From Bacteroidetes bacterium RIFCSPLOWO2_12_FULL_35_15 (GTDB taxonomy: Bacteria; Bacteroidota; Bacteroidia; 2-12-FULL-35-15): 64,000 bases of DNA. Under the pieces are notes generated by a model. It ran no database searches. It saw nothing but the letters and a program-made list of their open reading frames with translations, and was not told the DNA's origin. Location: NCBI GenBank assembly GCA_001769385.1, contig MEPB01000097.1, forward strand, positions 61,046-125,045, in the 5' to 3' direction. Positions 1 through 6,776 of the stretch are shown here, one piece after another; positions within the stretch are counted from its first letter, which is position 1; each line of letters starts with the position of its first letter. A program made the translations under genes and the position numbers.

Positions 1-1113
1 ATGAAATTGGTTTCTGAGCATGAGAACCTGCAAAAAGCATTAAGAGGTCTTTTAAGAATACAAAAAACGCTTAAAGATGTAATAGGAACCGGAAAAAAGT
101 ATGTGTCAAAACTAAAGAAACACAAAACACAAGTCGTTAAAACTATTGAGCGGGTAGCAGAAGTTTTCACCATTGAAAAAGCCTGTAAAATGATGCGTAT
201 AAGTGATAGCACATTTAGAACATGGGCGATGGAAACTTATTTTAAATGTGGAAACTCTGTTTTAAAATTGTGTAGTAATGCCTATCCCAATCAACTGACC
301 CATCAGGAAATCCATAAAATGCACAAGCTGTTGACCGATACAAGATACATGATGTGGCCTGTGAGATCACTGGCCTATTTTGCTAAAAACAAAGGATTGG
401 TCATCGCTCACGTTAACACTTGGTACAAATACACCAAGCTGTTTGATTTAGAAAGAATTGTACTCAGGAAAATTTACAAACAATACGAAGAAGGCATAAG
501 AGCCACAAAGCCTGATGAAATATGGCACGCAGATGTTACAGAACTAAAAATGGAGGATGGCAAAACAGCTCATATTTATTTAGTGATTGATAATTTTTCC
601 CGGTTTATTTTATCGTGGCGGATTTCAATGAGTTTATGCTGGCAAACACGTTTAGAGACATTTAAAGAAGCGGTTTACCGCTCTAATCAAAAAGGTGAAA
701 AAAGAATTAAAACCCGGCTCATCGTGGATGGCGGTAGTGAAAACAATAATCAGTACGTAGAAGATTATTTAGAATACTGTGAACGGAACATTGATAAAAT
801 GGTTGCTTACAAAGACATTTTAAAATCAAATTCAATGGTTGAGTACACCAACCGAACATTAAAATATGAATACTTATTTGTTAGAAGAATAAACAATTTA
901 AGGCACTTGGGGCAAATCATGTTTCATGCTGTACATGATTATACTTGTGTTAGACCTCACGGAGCAATAGGTGGATTAACACCCGCTCAGGCATACTTAG
1001 GAAAAACAGTCGATATTTTTAAAGAAAAACTATTAATGAAAGAGGCCGCTCTTTCAAGAGTAGACTGGAATCAAACACATAATTGCAAAGGTTGCCCGTT
1101 CGGATGCAACTAA
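1..1113 (+). CDS. DDE (rve-type) transposase, IS3-family OrfB-like
   Basis: Integrase-core transposase that would cut and join the ends of an insertion sequence. The catalytic DDE triad is visible: D178 in HADVTEL, D243 in IVDGGSENN and E281 in NSMVEYTNR, with the usual spacing. A helical DNA-binding region (about residues 45-80, KMMRISDSTFRTWAM) precedes it, and the C-terminus has the IS3-like RPHGAIGGLTPAQAYLG block followed by a Cys-rich tail (NCKGCPFGC). The window begins at this ATG, so an upstream orfA or further N-terminal residues cannot be excluded. The gene looks intact. It lies just upstream of an orphan RHS tip, which fits a rearranged region. Family assignment to IS3 rather than another rve-type group is inference. 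Confidence 0.85.
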   Translation: MKLVSEHENLQKALRGLLRIQKTLKDVIGTGKKYVSKLKKHKTQVVKTIERVAEVFTIEKACKMMRISDSTFRTWAMETYFKCGNSVLKLCSNAYPNQLTHQEIHKMHKLLTDTRYMMWPVRSLAYFAKNKGLVIAHVNTWYKYTKLFDLERIVLRKIYKQYEEGIRATKPDEIWHADVTELKMEDGKTAHIYLVIDNFSRFILSWRISMSLCWQTRLETFKEAVYRSNQKGEKRIKTRLIVDGGSENNNQYVEDYLEYCERNIDKMVAYKDILKSNSMVEYTNRTLKYEYLFVRRINNLRHLGQIMFHAVHDYTCVRPHGAIGGLTPAQAYLGKTVDIFKEKLLMKEAALSRVDWNQTHNCKGCPFGCN

Positions 1114-1127
1114 GAGCCGGTCGGCTC
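1114..1127 (+). terminator. Hairpin just after the transposase stop codon
   Basis: GAGCCG-GT-CGGCTC is a perfect 6-bp inverted repeat starting immediately after the TAA stop. No strong T-run follows, so it may be an IS-end structure or a weak terminator rather than a classical intrinsic terminator. Confidence 0.4.
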
Positions 1128-1302
1128 AAATGTTTTGAACGAAAAGTTTAAAACAAGACTACATCTATTATCAAAAATCAAATTATTTTTTATACTTTTA
1201 TTGAGTAATAATAATGTTTCTTATTAGAAACAAAAACTATTATGAAACCTTGTGATTGTGTTAGGTAAAAACTAAACTGTTCTTTGAAAAAACTCTTCGG
1301 AA

Positions 1303-2223
1303 TTGGATTTGAGTTTGTTTTGTCAGCGCACAGAGCAATACAGGTACGGGTTCAACGGTCAAGAGAAAGACGATGAGATTTCAGGAAGCGGAAACATGAA
1401 TACCGCTATGTTTTGGGAATATGATACTCGCTTAGGTAGAAGATGGAATGTTGACCCTGTACCTGATGCAAGTGTGAGTAGTTATGCTACTTTTCTGAAT
1501 AACCCAGTTTTCCACACTGATGTAGATGGCGATGAAGTCGGTTATGAAAAAAGAAGAGATAGACGAGAAGCAAGAAGAGAAGCAAGGCGAAATCCTGTTT
1601 TTAAAGCACAATTGGAGGATCAAAAAAGTCAAACAGATAAGACCTTTCTTTATGGAAGGAGGGACAATGAACCTACGATTGATGCTGCTGTACCAAACAG
1701 TAGATCTTCCAATCAGGCGGACGATGGAACCGAAATAATGAATGTTCTATATTCCAAACCCGGTTTGGGAGGTGCGCAGCCTATTAATTGGCAAACTACT
1801 GAAACTATTGCCCCTACAAATGAGTATTATAACTATAAAACAAGTTTGTTCAAACGAAGTACCGAACGGTTTGAGGTTCTTCCCGGTGCAACTATTGAAT
1901 TGGATCATCATCCTGTTGCAGATAGGACAAGAATTTTTCAGAATGGAAATAATATTTATACCTTTGCTGGAACTGGCAACCCTCCGGGAAATGTGCCGGG
2001 GACTGGAATTTTGATACCAGCAAATTATGCCACAGGAAGTGCTAAAATAAGAGTAACTGTTACATCCGGCCCACTTGGAAATAGTAACGACACAAGGTAT
2101 AATTATCAAATTAGAAGTCCGGGACAGACAACAGTAATTCGTCATACATTATCATTTAATGGGTATAATAAAACTGTTATGAGTGTAACACCAATTCCAA
2201 CGCCAAGAACACGAACAAATTGA
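1303..2223 (+). CDS. Orphan RHS C-terminal cassette (core remnant plus toxin-like tip)
   Basis: Displaced tip of an RHS polymorphic toxin. Residues 14-26 (RYGFNGQEKDDEI) and the block ending at HTDVDGDE (about residue 77) are the conserved end of the RHS core, where tip exchange normally happens. Residues 78-306 are the variable tip: a basic, Arg-rich stretch (RRDRREARREARR) and then a beta-rich region I do not recognise. The only start is a weak TTG, an in-frame stop lies at 1285-1287, and no YD repeats or signal peptide precede it, so the several-hundred-residue shell is missing. It is probably silent unless recombined onto a full RHS gene. The next gene starts 5 nt downstream, as expected for a toxin/immunity pair. 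Confidence 0.75.
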   Translation: MDLSLFCQRTEQYRYGFNGQEKDDEISGSGNMNTAMFWEYDTRLGRRWNVDPVPDASVSSYATFLNNPVFHTDVDGDEVGYEKRRDRREARREARRNPVFKAQLEDQKSQTDKTFLYGRRDNEPTIDAAVPNSRSSNQADDGTEIMNVLYSKPGLGGAQPINWQTTETIAPTNEYYNYKTSLFKRSTERFEVLPGATIELDHHPVADRTRIFQNGNNIYTFAGTGNPPGNVPGTGILIPANYATGSAKIRVTVTSGPLGNSNDTRYNYQIRSPGQTTVIRHTLSFNGYNKTVMSVTPIPTPRTRTN

Positions 2224-2228
2224 AAATT

Positions 2229-2900
2229 ATGAGAAATATAGTTTTATTCGCTTTCGTTGTTCTAAATGTCTTCAACGCCTTTGGTGATATTGGAGTTGTA
2301 AAACTTAGAATTTATCAAGAAAGTATAAATGGGATTGAAACAATCTCTTTTTATACTATTAAAGATTCGTTGTCAAAAAAGATAAAAATAGATTTATTTT
2401 TTTCAAATCATGGCGGCATTCAATTAACTAAATCTTTTGATAGCTTGGGAATTCAGGGAATGTCTTTTAATCCGATGAGCTTTATAAACAAGGGAGATTG
2501 GGTGACAATTTATTTCCGCTGTGTCAATAAATTTGATAATTGGGTTGAGGTGGTGATTGACGAGAACACAGGTAAAACTCTTTGGCTTTATTCGAAAAAT
2601 AATTTGAAATTATACGATTGGAACAAATTTCTTAAGAAGAATGCAGTAGCGTTGTCAGTAATAACAACAGATAGTTTAGTATTAAAAAAAGCTCCTGATA
2701 AATTGTCCGAAAGTATTGTCTATAAAAATCGAAATTGTTTTTTAGGAAAAAAAATCAAAGGCGACTGGCTATTTGTAAATTCAAATGGTGAATTTTGTTA
2801 CAAGGATGGTGCGCAAAGTCCAAATGCAAAAGCATGGTTAAAGTTTAAAGAAAACGATAAGATGCTTATTAAAATAATGGAAATATATGAAGAAGACTAA
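2229..2900 (+). CDS. Exported protein of unknown function, candidate immunity partner of the orphan RHS tip
   Basis: No family recognised. I chose the ATG at 2229 (MRNIVLFAFVVLNVFNAFG, a clear signal peptide) over the TTG at 2220 that overlaps the RHS stop. The mature part, about 200 aa, is beta-rich, with a segment near residues 145-200 (VLKKAPDKLSE, GKKIKGDWLFVNS) that resembles an SH3-like fold. Its position 5 nt behind an RHS toxin tip, same strand, and its export signal make an immunity role the simplest reading; that is inference from synteny. It appears intact, unlike the RHS gene in front of it. Confidence 0.6.
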   Translation: MRNIVLFAFVVLNVFNAFGDIGVVKLRIYQESINGIETISFYTIKDSLSKKIKIDLFFSNHGGIQLTKSFDSLGIQGMSFNPMSFINKGDWVTIYFRCVNKFDNWVEVVIDENTGKTLWLYSKNNLKLYDWNKFLKKNAVALSVITTDSLVLKKAPDKLSESIVYKNRNCFLGKKIKGDWLFVNSNGEFCYKDGAQSPNAKAWLKFKENDKMLIKIMEIYEED

Positions 2901-2972
2901 TAAGCATGAAATCGGAATCTATTTTGGTTTAGGGATTTAGTACTTATCTGATAAGGGTGGAACCGAGGATAT

Positions 2973-3077
2973 GAGGGTATACCACACGGTAAATGGAAAT
3001 ACTATTCTGAGGATGATAAGCTGATGGAGGAAGAAGAATACGATAAAGGAGCGTTAATAAAAACTACCAATTATTAA
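2973..3077 (+). pseudogene. Remnant of a YwqK/MORN-type repeat gene
   Basis: The frame starting at 2973 reads EGIPHGKWKYYSEDD, then about 20 more residues (EEEEYDKGALIKTTNY) before a stop at 3075-3077. The HGKWKYY...G pattern is the signature of YwqK/MORN-type repeats, common in the genes that follow RHS toxins in Bacteroidota. No start codon or N-terminal portion is present and a stop closes the frame at 2952-2954, so this is only the 3' end of a dead copy. A full-length relative follows the main RHS gene at 40779-41651. Confidence 0.55.
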
Positions 3078-3155
3078 ATAATAAACCAATCAGATAAGTT
3101 TCTCGAATCACAAAGTAATTCAAATATTTTTTTACTAAATAGATTTCACCTGCAC

Positions 3156-3458
3156 TTGACCGAATTCGAGAACTTCCATTTTATCCTTGCTCACTCTAAA
3201 ATTGAGTTTATCGGCATAAGAAACGGGAGTCAAAAAGCACCTTGGGATTCAGAAATCCAACGAAATATTGATGCCCTTTATGGTTTGTGTGATACCTCTT
3301 GTGAAATAGAAGCTCATATTATGGCAGCAAAATCTTTTTTCAGGGACAAGTTAGATTACCCAAAAATCTTAGATGTTGTCAGAGAATGCTGCAAAAACAA
3401 AGCGGGCAAAAGCGATTTTACTTTTGTTTTTTTCAATCGTTTAAGCCTCTGCAAGTAA
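3156..3458 (+). CDS. Hypothetical protein, doubtful
   Basis: A 100-codon open frame with only a TTG start and no convincing ribosome binding site. The product (NIDALYGLCDTSCEIEAHIM, then a Cys-rich C-terminus) matches nothing I recognise. It converges on the XRE regulator gene and ends 3 nt from that gene's stop. It could be a small real gene, a decayed fragment, or chance. Confidence 0.25.
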   Translation: MTEFENFHFILAHSKIEFIGIRNGSQKAPWDSEIQRNIDALYGLCDTSCEIEAHIMAAKSFFRDKLDYPKILDVVRECCKNKAGKSDFTFVFFNRLSLCK

Positions 3459-3461
3459 TTT

Positions 3462-3722
3462 CTAATTGAATCCTTTAAAGAATTCCTCCAGCGAAACATT
3501 CATCGCCTTTAAAATTTTCATCAGCGTATTAAGCTGAATATTTGCTCCCGCCTCATACTTGCCATATTGTGGACGACTAAAGCCATGCTCATAAGCAAAG
3601 TATTCATAATTGGTGTAACCAGCTTGCTTGCGGAAATGCTTTAATCGGTCGCCAATTTTCTTTAAATATTCTGTTTCAGTAGTTTCTACTTTGACAGATT
3701 TTTTTGTACTTTTCTTAGCCAT
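3462..3722 (-). CDS. XRE-family helix-turn-helix regulator
   Basis: Small DNA-binding repressor of the Cro/C1 type, 86 aa. A lysine-rich leader (MAKKSTKKSVKV) precedes a complete HTH_3 domain (about residues 25-82): LKHFRKQAGYTNYEYFAYEHGFSRPQYGKYEAG, with the turn and recognition helix at about residues 45-58 and the usual LMKILKAMNVSLEEFF end. It is divergent from the sigma4/alphaCTD-like gene at 3823, and one of two matching palindromes lies just upstream of its start codon, so autoregulation and repression of the neighbour are likely. Single-domain proteins of this sort serve as phage/ICE repressors or antitoxins; no toxin is adjacent. Confidence 0.85.
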   Translation of the reverse strand: MAKKSTKKSVKVETTETEYLKKIGDRLKHFRKQAGYTNYEYFAYEHGFSRPQYGKYEAGANIQLNTLMKILKAMNVSLEEFFKGFN

Positions 3723-3727
3723 TTATA

Positions 3728-3741
3728 CTCGTTTTATAGAG
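3728..3741. promoter_or_regulatory. CTC-N8-GAG palindrome 1, candidate XRE operator
   Basis: CTCGTTTTATAGAG lies 6 nt upstream of the XRE start codon. The half-sites CTC and GAG are separated by 8 bp, as in the second copy 60 bp away. XRE dimers bind such short dyads, so an autoregulatory operator is likely; binding is inferred. Confidence 0.5.
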
Positions 3742-3787
3742 TAAATGAATGGAAAACCTACATATTATGTTACCGTTTATTTATTAC

Positions 3788-3801
3788 CTCTATATATAGA
3801 G
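3788..3801. promoter_or_regulatory. CTC-N8-GAG palindrome 2, candidate XRE operator
   Basis: CTCTATATATAGAG is a perfect 14-bp palindrome with the same half-sites and spacing as the copy at 3728. It lies just upstream of the TAnnTTTG box for the rightward gene, a position that would block its transcription when bound. Confidence 0.5.
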
Positions 3802-3810
3802 TATTTTTAT

Positions 3811-3818
3811 TATATTTG
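3811..3818 (+). promoter_or_regulatory. Bacteroidota-type -7 box (TATATTTG)
   Basis: TATATTTG fits the TAnnTTTG consensus recognised by the Bacteroidota housekeeping sigma factor. It ends only 4 nt before the ATG at 3823, so transcription would start at or very near the start codon. That implies a leaderless or very short leader mRNA if this ATG is used. Confidence 0.45.
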
Positions 3819-3822
3819 TTTG

Positions 3823-4362
3823 ATGAAAATGCTACTACTTACTCACTCCAAGACCAGCAAAAAAAAGAAAGAACTTTTAGATGCTCTCGCCCCTTATTCA
3901 GATATGTGGGAAGAGTGGATCGAAAGCGGTGCTTGCTTTCTGAATGAAAAAGAATTAATGATCATTCGAAATTATCTTTCTTCAGGTTCTTTTCAAGGAG
4001 TAAGTGAAGAATTAAATATTACCCAAGGAACTGCTGCCACTATTCTAAAAAAATCAAAGCAACGTTTGCGCTGGGGTATTTCTAAATACCAAGCATGGAT
4101 GACCGAGCGATTATTAGAAGATCATCAAATTATTGATTACTCTTCTGATGTCGACCGCTTTTTAAATTCCCCTTTGGCTCACATAAAAATTTCTCACGAT
4201 CTGAAAAACCGTCTGTCATTGCTTGGCAAACAAACCATTCAGGAAATTCTAAGTTCCTATTCCGTCAAAGACTTAATGCGCTTTCGGCTTATAGGTGCAA
4301 AGATCATCAATGACTTTGAGGAATTACTCAAAGAGAATAACTGTCTGCACTTGTTGAAGTAA
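3823..4362 (+). CDS. Sigma-70 region 4-like / RNA polymerase alpha-CTD-like DNA-binding protein
   Basis: Probable transcription-associated DNA-binding protein of 179 aa. The start at 3823 (MKMLLLTHSK) is preferred over an ATG at 3745, because the earlier frame covers the palindrome and promoter box. Residues about 35-80 form a LuxR/sigma4-like HTH (FLNEKELMIIRNYL, then SEELNITQGTAATILKKSK). Residues about 118-175 resemble an alpha-CTD helix-hairpin-helix (LSLLGKQTIQEIL, SVKDLMRFRLIGAKIINDF). Transcribed divergently from the XRE gene, sharing its operator-like sites. Its target is unknown; a lysogeny- or element-control module is a reasonable guess. Confidence 0.6.
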   Translation: MKMLLLTHSKTSKKKKELLDALAPYSDMWEEWIESGACFLNEKELMIIRNYLSSGSFQGVSEELNITQGTAATILKKSKQRLRWGISKYQAWMTERLLEDHQIIDYSSDVDRFLNSPLAHIKISHDLKNRLSLLGKQTIQEILSSYSVKDLMRFRLIGAKIINDFEELLKENNCLHLLK

Positions 4363-4479
4363 CTACAATACATCAAAGAACTTTTTGGATGATTTGGTTT
4401 ATTTTGGATGCTTTTTTCCACTTCTTTCAGCTTGCAATTTTTTAAGATTCTCTTCACCTGTTCGTGTTAAACTTCCAGG

Positions 4480-4596
4480 GCAGCAATAGTGAGAAATACA
4501 GAAGATTATATATATTCAAGTGCGGCTTATTATGCGGGAAAAGAAGCTGTTTTAGAAATTATTCCTGTAACCATAAAATGGAAAACAATTGCATGA
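4480..4596 (+). pseudogene. 3' remnant of a REP-associated tyrosine transposase (RAYT, IS200-like)
   Basis: The frame through 4492 reads RNTEDYIYSSAAYYAGKEA followed by VLEIIPV and a stop at 4594-4596. The NPEDY-YSSA--YAG-KG-LEI pattern is the conserved C-terminal end of TnpA(REP)/RAYT proteins. The catalytic HUH and Tyr parts are absent and there is no start, so it is a dead fragment. Two REP-like hairpins follow within 5 nt, the expected arrangement. Confidence 0.6.
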
Positions 4597-4600
4597 AAAA

Positions 4601-4650
4601 GGACAATTACAAATTGTCCAAAGATTCAAGTGGCATTGCAAATGCCGCTT
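4601..4650 (+). repeat. REP-like double hairpin downstream of the RAYT remnant
   Basis: Two adjacent hairpins: a perfect 8-bp stem GGACAATT / AATTGTCC (4601-4619), then AAGTGGCATT / AATGCCGCTT with a GCA loop (4628-4650, one mismatch that would be G-U in RNA). The second is followed by AGCGG. Paired palindromes with a TGCAAAT centre beside a RAYT gene are typical REP/BIME units. Confidence 0.55.
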
Positions 4651-4707
4651 AGCGGGGCAGAATAACTGAAGTAGTTATTACAGCTTAGTTCCTACTGGGA
4701 TATACTT

Positions 4708-4860
4708 TCATAACCAACCAAACAATAAGTCAACAATATAGTCATACCATTTTGGTGGGCGTCTATAGTTGTTTTTGCATTCTGGAGAACAAAATCCCTG
4801 ATTTTGAATTTGAAGAGAAATCTCTTTATTGCATGTTTTACAGCGTTTCTTTTCCTTCAT
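4708..4860 (-). CDS. 50-aa putative zinc-ribbon protein
   Basis: A short gene of 50 codons. It contains a C-x2-C (C7, C10) and C-x3-C (C24, C28) arrangement (KRCKTCNKEIS ... FCSPECKNNYRR), consistent with a small zinc ribbon, and ends in a hydrophobic tail (YDYIVDLLFGWL). Its ATG overlaps the TGA of the upstream TPR gene (ATGA), indicating translational coupling. Function unknown; it may be a small DNA-binding or structural zinc protein. Confidence 0.5.
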   Translation of the reverse strand: MKEKKRCKTCNKEISLQIQNQGFCSPECKNNYRRPPKWYDYIVDLLFGWL

Positions 4861-5213
4861 TTATCAATTCCCTTGCAATATTTATTAATATTTTCGCTAG
4901 CATCCATTCCAAATAGTTGCGCCTTTTCCCAATTTAAACATGCTGTTTTGAAGTCTTTAAGTTTCTCATAAACGAGAGTTAAATAATTATAAGCATAAGG
5001 ATTTTGTGGGTCAAGTGTTAAAGAATAATTTATATCATTCATTGCCCCTGTATAATCACTTATATTTAATTTTGCGTGACCTCTGTTCATTAACAAAAGC
5101 ATTATTTGTAAGCAGAACTTACTTGCAACAAAAGTCACAAAGCCCCCCTTACAAAACCTCCTCGCCAGCTTATCGCCTACTGGCATTGTAACTAAATGGC
5201 CTACGAGGCTCAC
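4857..5213 (-). CDS. Truncated TPR-repeat protein with a foreign 5' end
   Basis: From about residue 42 (MNRGHAKLNISDYTGAMND) to the end it reads as two tetratricopeptide repeats: A-x3-Y-G-A-D-Y-x8-LDPQNPYAYNYL, then a capping helix ending in NKYCKGIDK. The first 40 codons (GHLVTMPVGDKLARRFCKGG...) do not look like TPR; I recall this type of translation from a dispersed Bacteroidota repeat, so the true 5' half was probably lost. The nominal GTG start is therefore weak; internal ATGs are as good. TPRs act in protein-protein contacts. It is coupled to the 50-aa gene behind it. Confidence 0.5.
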   Translation of the reverse strand: MSLVGHLVTMPVGDKLARRFCKGGFVTFVASKFCLQIMLLLMNRGHAKLNISDYTGAMNDINYSLTLDPQNPYAYNYLTLVYEKLKDFKTACLNWEKAQLFGMDASENINKYCKGIDK

Positions 5214-5222
5214 TGAAATTTC
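5105..5222. repeat. Possible dispersed repeat at the 5' end of the TPR fragment
   Basis: This 118-bp stretch is clearly more GC-rich than its flanks and contains runs such as GCCCCCCTTAC. On the minus strand it translates to TMPVGDKLARRFCKGGFVTF, which I associate from memory with a repeated element in Bacteroidota genomes. No second copy was noticed in this window. Its edges are estimates based on where composition changes. Confidence 0.3.
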
Positions 5223-5225
5223 AAT

Positions 5226-5651
5226 CTAACGAATTAAATTACACCCTAATGATAATTGTCTTTCTTTTAAATCTTTCATGATTACTGAGTCAACTTCATT
5301 TTTGTTAACTGAGTTCACTGAATCTATTAATTCATTTAGTTTATTAAGTTCGGTACAAGAATTAATTCTATTAATAATGTATGATTTGAAATGAATTGTG
5401 TCACTCAGAGTCGGCCAAAATCCTGAATGGTCGTTATCAAAATTTTTATCAAGTAAAAAAAGAGGAATTTGATTCTTTGCCAAAGAATATTTTAAGCTGT
5501 CCTCGTATTTCATAAAAAAATTCTGAAGAATATTTCCATTGTATTTTATGTTAAAGTCTGAATCACTAGAAATATCTTTTTTGCTTTCATCTTCATTTCT
5601 TTTACAACAACTAAGTGTTAATAGAGAGACTATAATTAGTAAATTCTTCAT
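5226..5651 (-). CDS. Small lipoprotein, candidate immunity protein of the adjacent RHS metallopeptidase tip
   Basis: 141 aa with a lipoprotein signal (MKNLLIIVSLLTLSCC, lipidation Cys at residue 15 or 16) followed by a charged linker. The mature part is mostly helical (NKLNELIDSVNSVNKNEVD) and unrecognised. It starts 4 nt after the stop of the orphan RHS gene on the same strand, the classic layout of a toxin and its immunity lipoprotein. A periplasmic or outer-membrane anchor would let it trap an incoming toxin. Role inferred from position only. Confidence 0.6.
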   Translation of the reverse strand: MKNLLIIVSLLTLSCCKRNEDESKKDISSDSDFNIKYNGNILQNFFMKYEDSLKYSLAKNQIPLFLLDKNFDNDHSGFWPTLSDTIHFKSYIINRINSCTELNKLNELIDSVNSVNKNEVDSVIMKDLKERQLSLGCNLIR

Positions 5652-5655
5652 AATG

Positions 5656-6594
5656 TTATTTTTGTGGAGGATCAGACTTTAGAGCTTCACCACCTGGTTT
5701 AACTGCTGGTTTGCCTCCAAATGTATATGGCATTTTTTCGCTTTTCGTACCTTTTAATTTTACTAATGCTCTTGAATTAGCATCATATTCTACATTTGGT
5801 TTTTGAATAAAATTTTTATCATGAGGATCAGCTTTCGCTTGAGTATTGAATTTATCGATTACTTCATTAAGTCCTTTAACAAAAACTTGATCCAAAAATT
5901 CTTTTCTTGGGGCGACAGGTGTATTTGGGTTGGCTTTAACAAAAGCATCATATTTTTTTGCTGCTTTTGTTAAAACTTGATCAATAGTACCGACAAATGT
6001 TTCAGACCCCACCTTAACTGTTATCTTGCTTTTAAAAGCGTCTTCCCATTGATCACCGTGAGACTGCTCATGTGCCCAGACCTCCTCTGACAATCCTGGA
6101 TTATATTTATTTAACAACCCTTTCTCCCCTAATTGCTCATTCACTAAAACATATAAGTTATATTCGACATCGAATTCTTGAGTTTTATCATTATATGAAT
6201 ACCACACACCTTTTACTTTAGGATTTTGATCAAAGTTTATACTTGTAACTCCTAATTGATGTATTGTAGTTGGGTAATCCGTTAAGTGTTTCGGGGAATT
6301 GTTTAAAAGAATCTTAGATTCTGCTTCATTACTATATTTTTCTGTTCGGTGGGGTTTAACCCCCTCTCCATTTGGATCAATATAAATAATTGGATTATTA
6401 TCACAAAAATTATATGGTGACAATTCAGAATATCTAAATGCTTGAGGATCAATAGCAAGCCACCTGCCAATACGTGGGTCATAAATCCTAGCTCCAAAAT
6501 CATAACTGTTTCCTTCTCCCTTTATCTCATCATCTTTTTCTTTACCATTATACCCGTACCTATAGCTCTCAGCGCTGAAAGTACGTCCTGGCAT
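5656..6594 (-). CDS. Orphan RHS C-terminal cassette with putative zinc metallopeptidase tip
   Basis: RHS core end (residues 11-75: YRYGYNGKEKDDEIKGEG, ARIYDPRIGRWLAIDP, IIYIDPNGEG) joined to a variable tip (76-312). The tip carries WAHEQSHGDQW, an HExxH motif at H175-E176-H179, the hallmark of zincin metallopeptidases; a third zinc ligand is not obvious. The coding frame continues upstream with the typical YYSFGAPMPGRTF of RHS cores to about 6618 and then hits a stop at 6619-6621, so the shell has been lost. Without YD repeats or a secretion signal it is probably a silent tip awaiting recombination. Its partner lipoprotein follows 4 nt downstream. Confidence 0.75.
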   Translation of the reverse strand: MPGRTFSAESYRYGYNGKEKDDEIKGEGNSYDFGARIYDPRIGRWLAIDPQAFRYSELSPYNFCDNNPIIYIDPNGEGVKPHRTEKYSNEAESKILLNNSPKHLTDYPTTIHQLGVTSINFDQNPKVKGVWYSYNDKTQEFDVEYNLYVLVNEQLGEKGLLNKYNPGLSEEVWAHEQSHGDQWEDAFKSKITVKVGSETFVGTIDQVLTKAAKKYDAFVKANPNTPVAPRKEFLDQVFVKGLNEVIDKFNTQAKADPHDKNFIQKPNVEYDANSRALVKLKGTKSEKMPYTFGGKPAVKPGGEALKSDPPQK

Positions 6595-6776
6595 TGGTGC
6601 ACCAAAGGAATAGTAATGTTAACTTCTTCCATACTCAAATTCAGGTATTTACAAAGAACGGTGTTTTCGAAAATGTACAAAATATGCAAAAAAACGAACT
6701 TTTTTTGCCATACGATTTTAATAAAAAAGAGCTGCTTTTTTGCCCCATATTTTCATCATCAAAATTATACTATTTT

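Noticed and set aside
1526..2145. Alternative frames on both strands within the first orphan RHS cassette
   Set aside because: The RHS core signature lies in the 1303-2223 frame; the others have no recognisable content.
4464..4652. 62-codon rightward frame over the RAYT remnant and REP hairpins
   Set aside because: The protein-like signal is in a different frame (RNTEDYIYSSAAYY...), and this frame runs into the hairpins.
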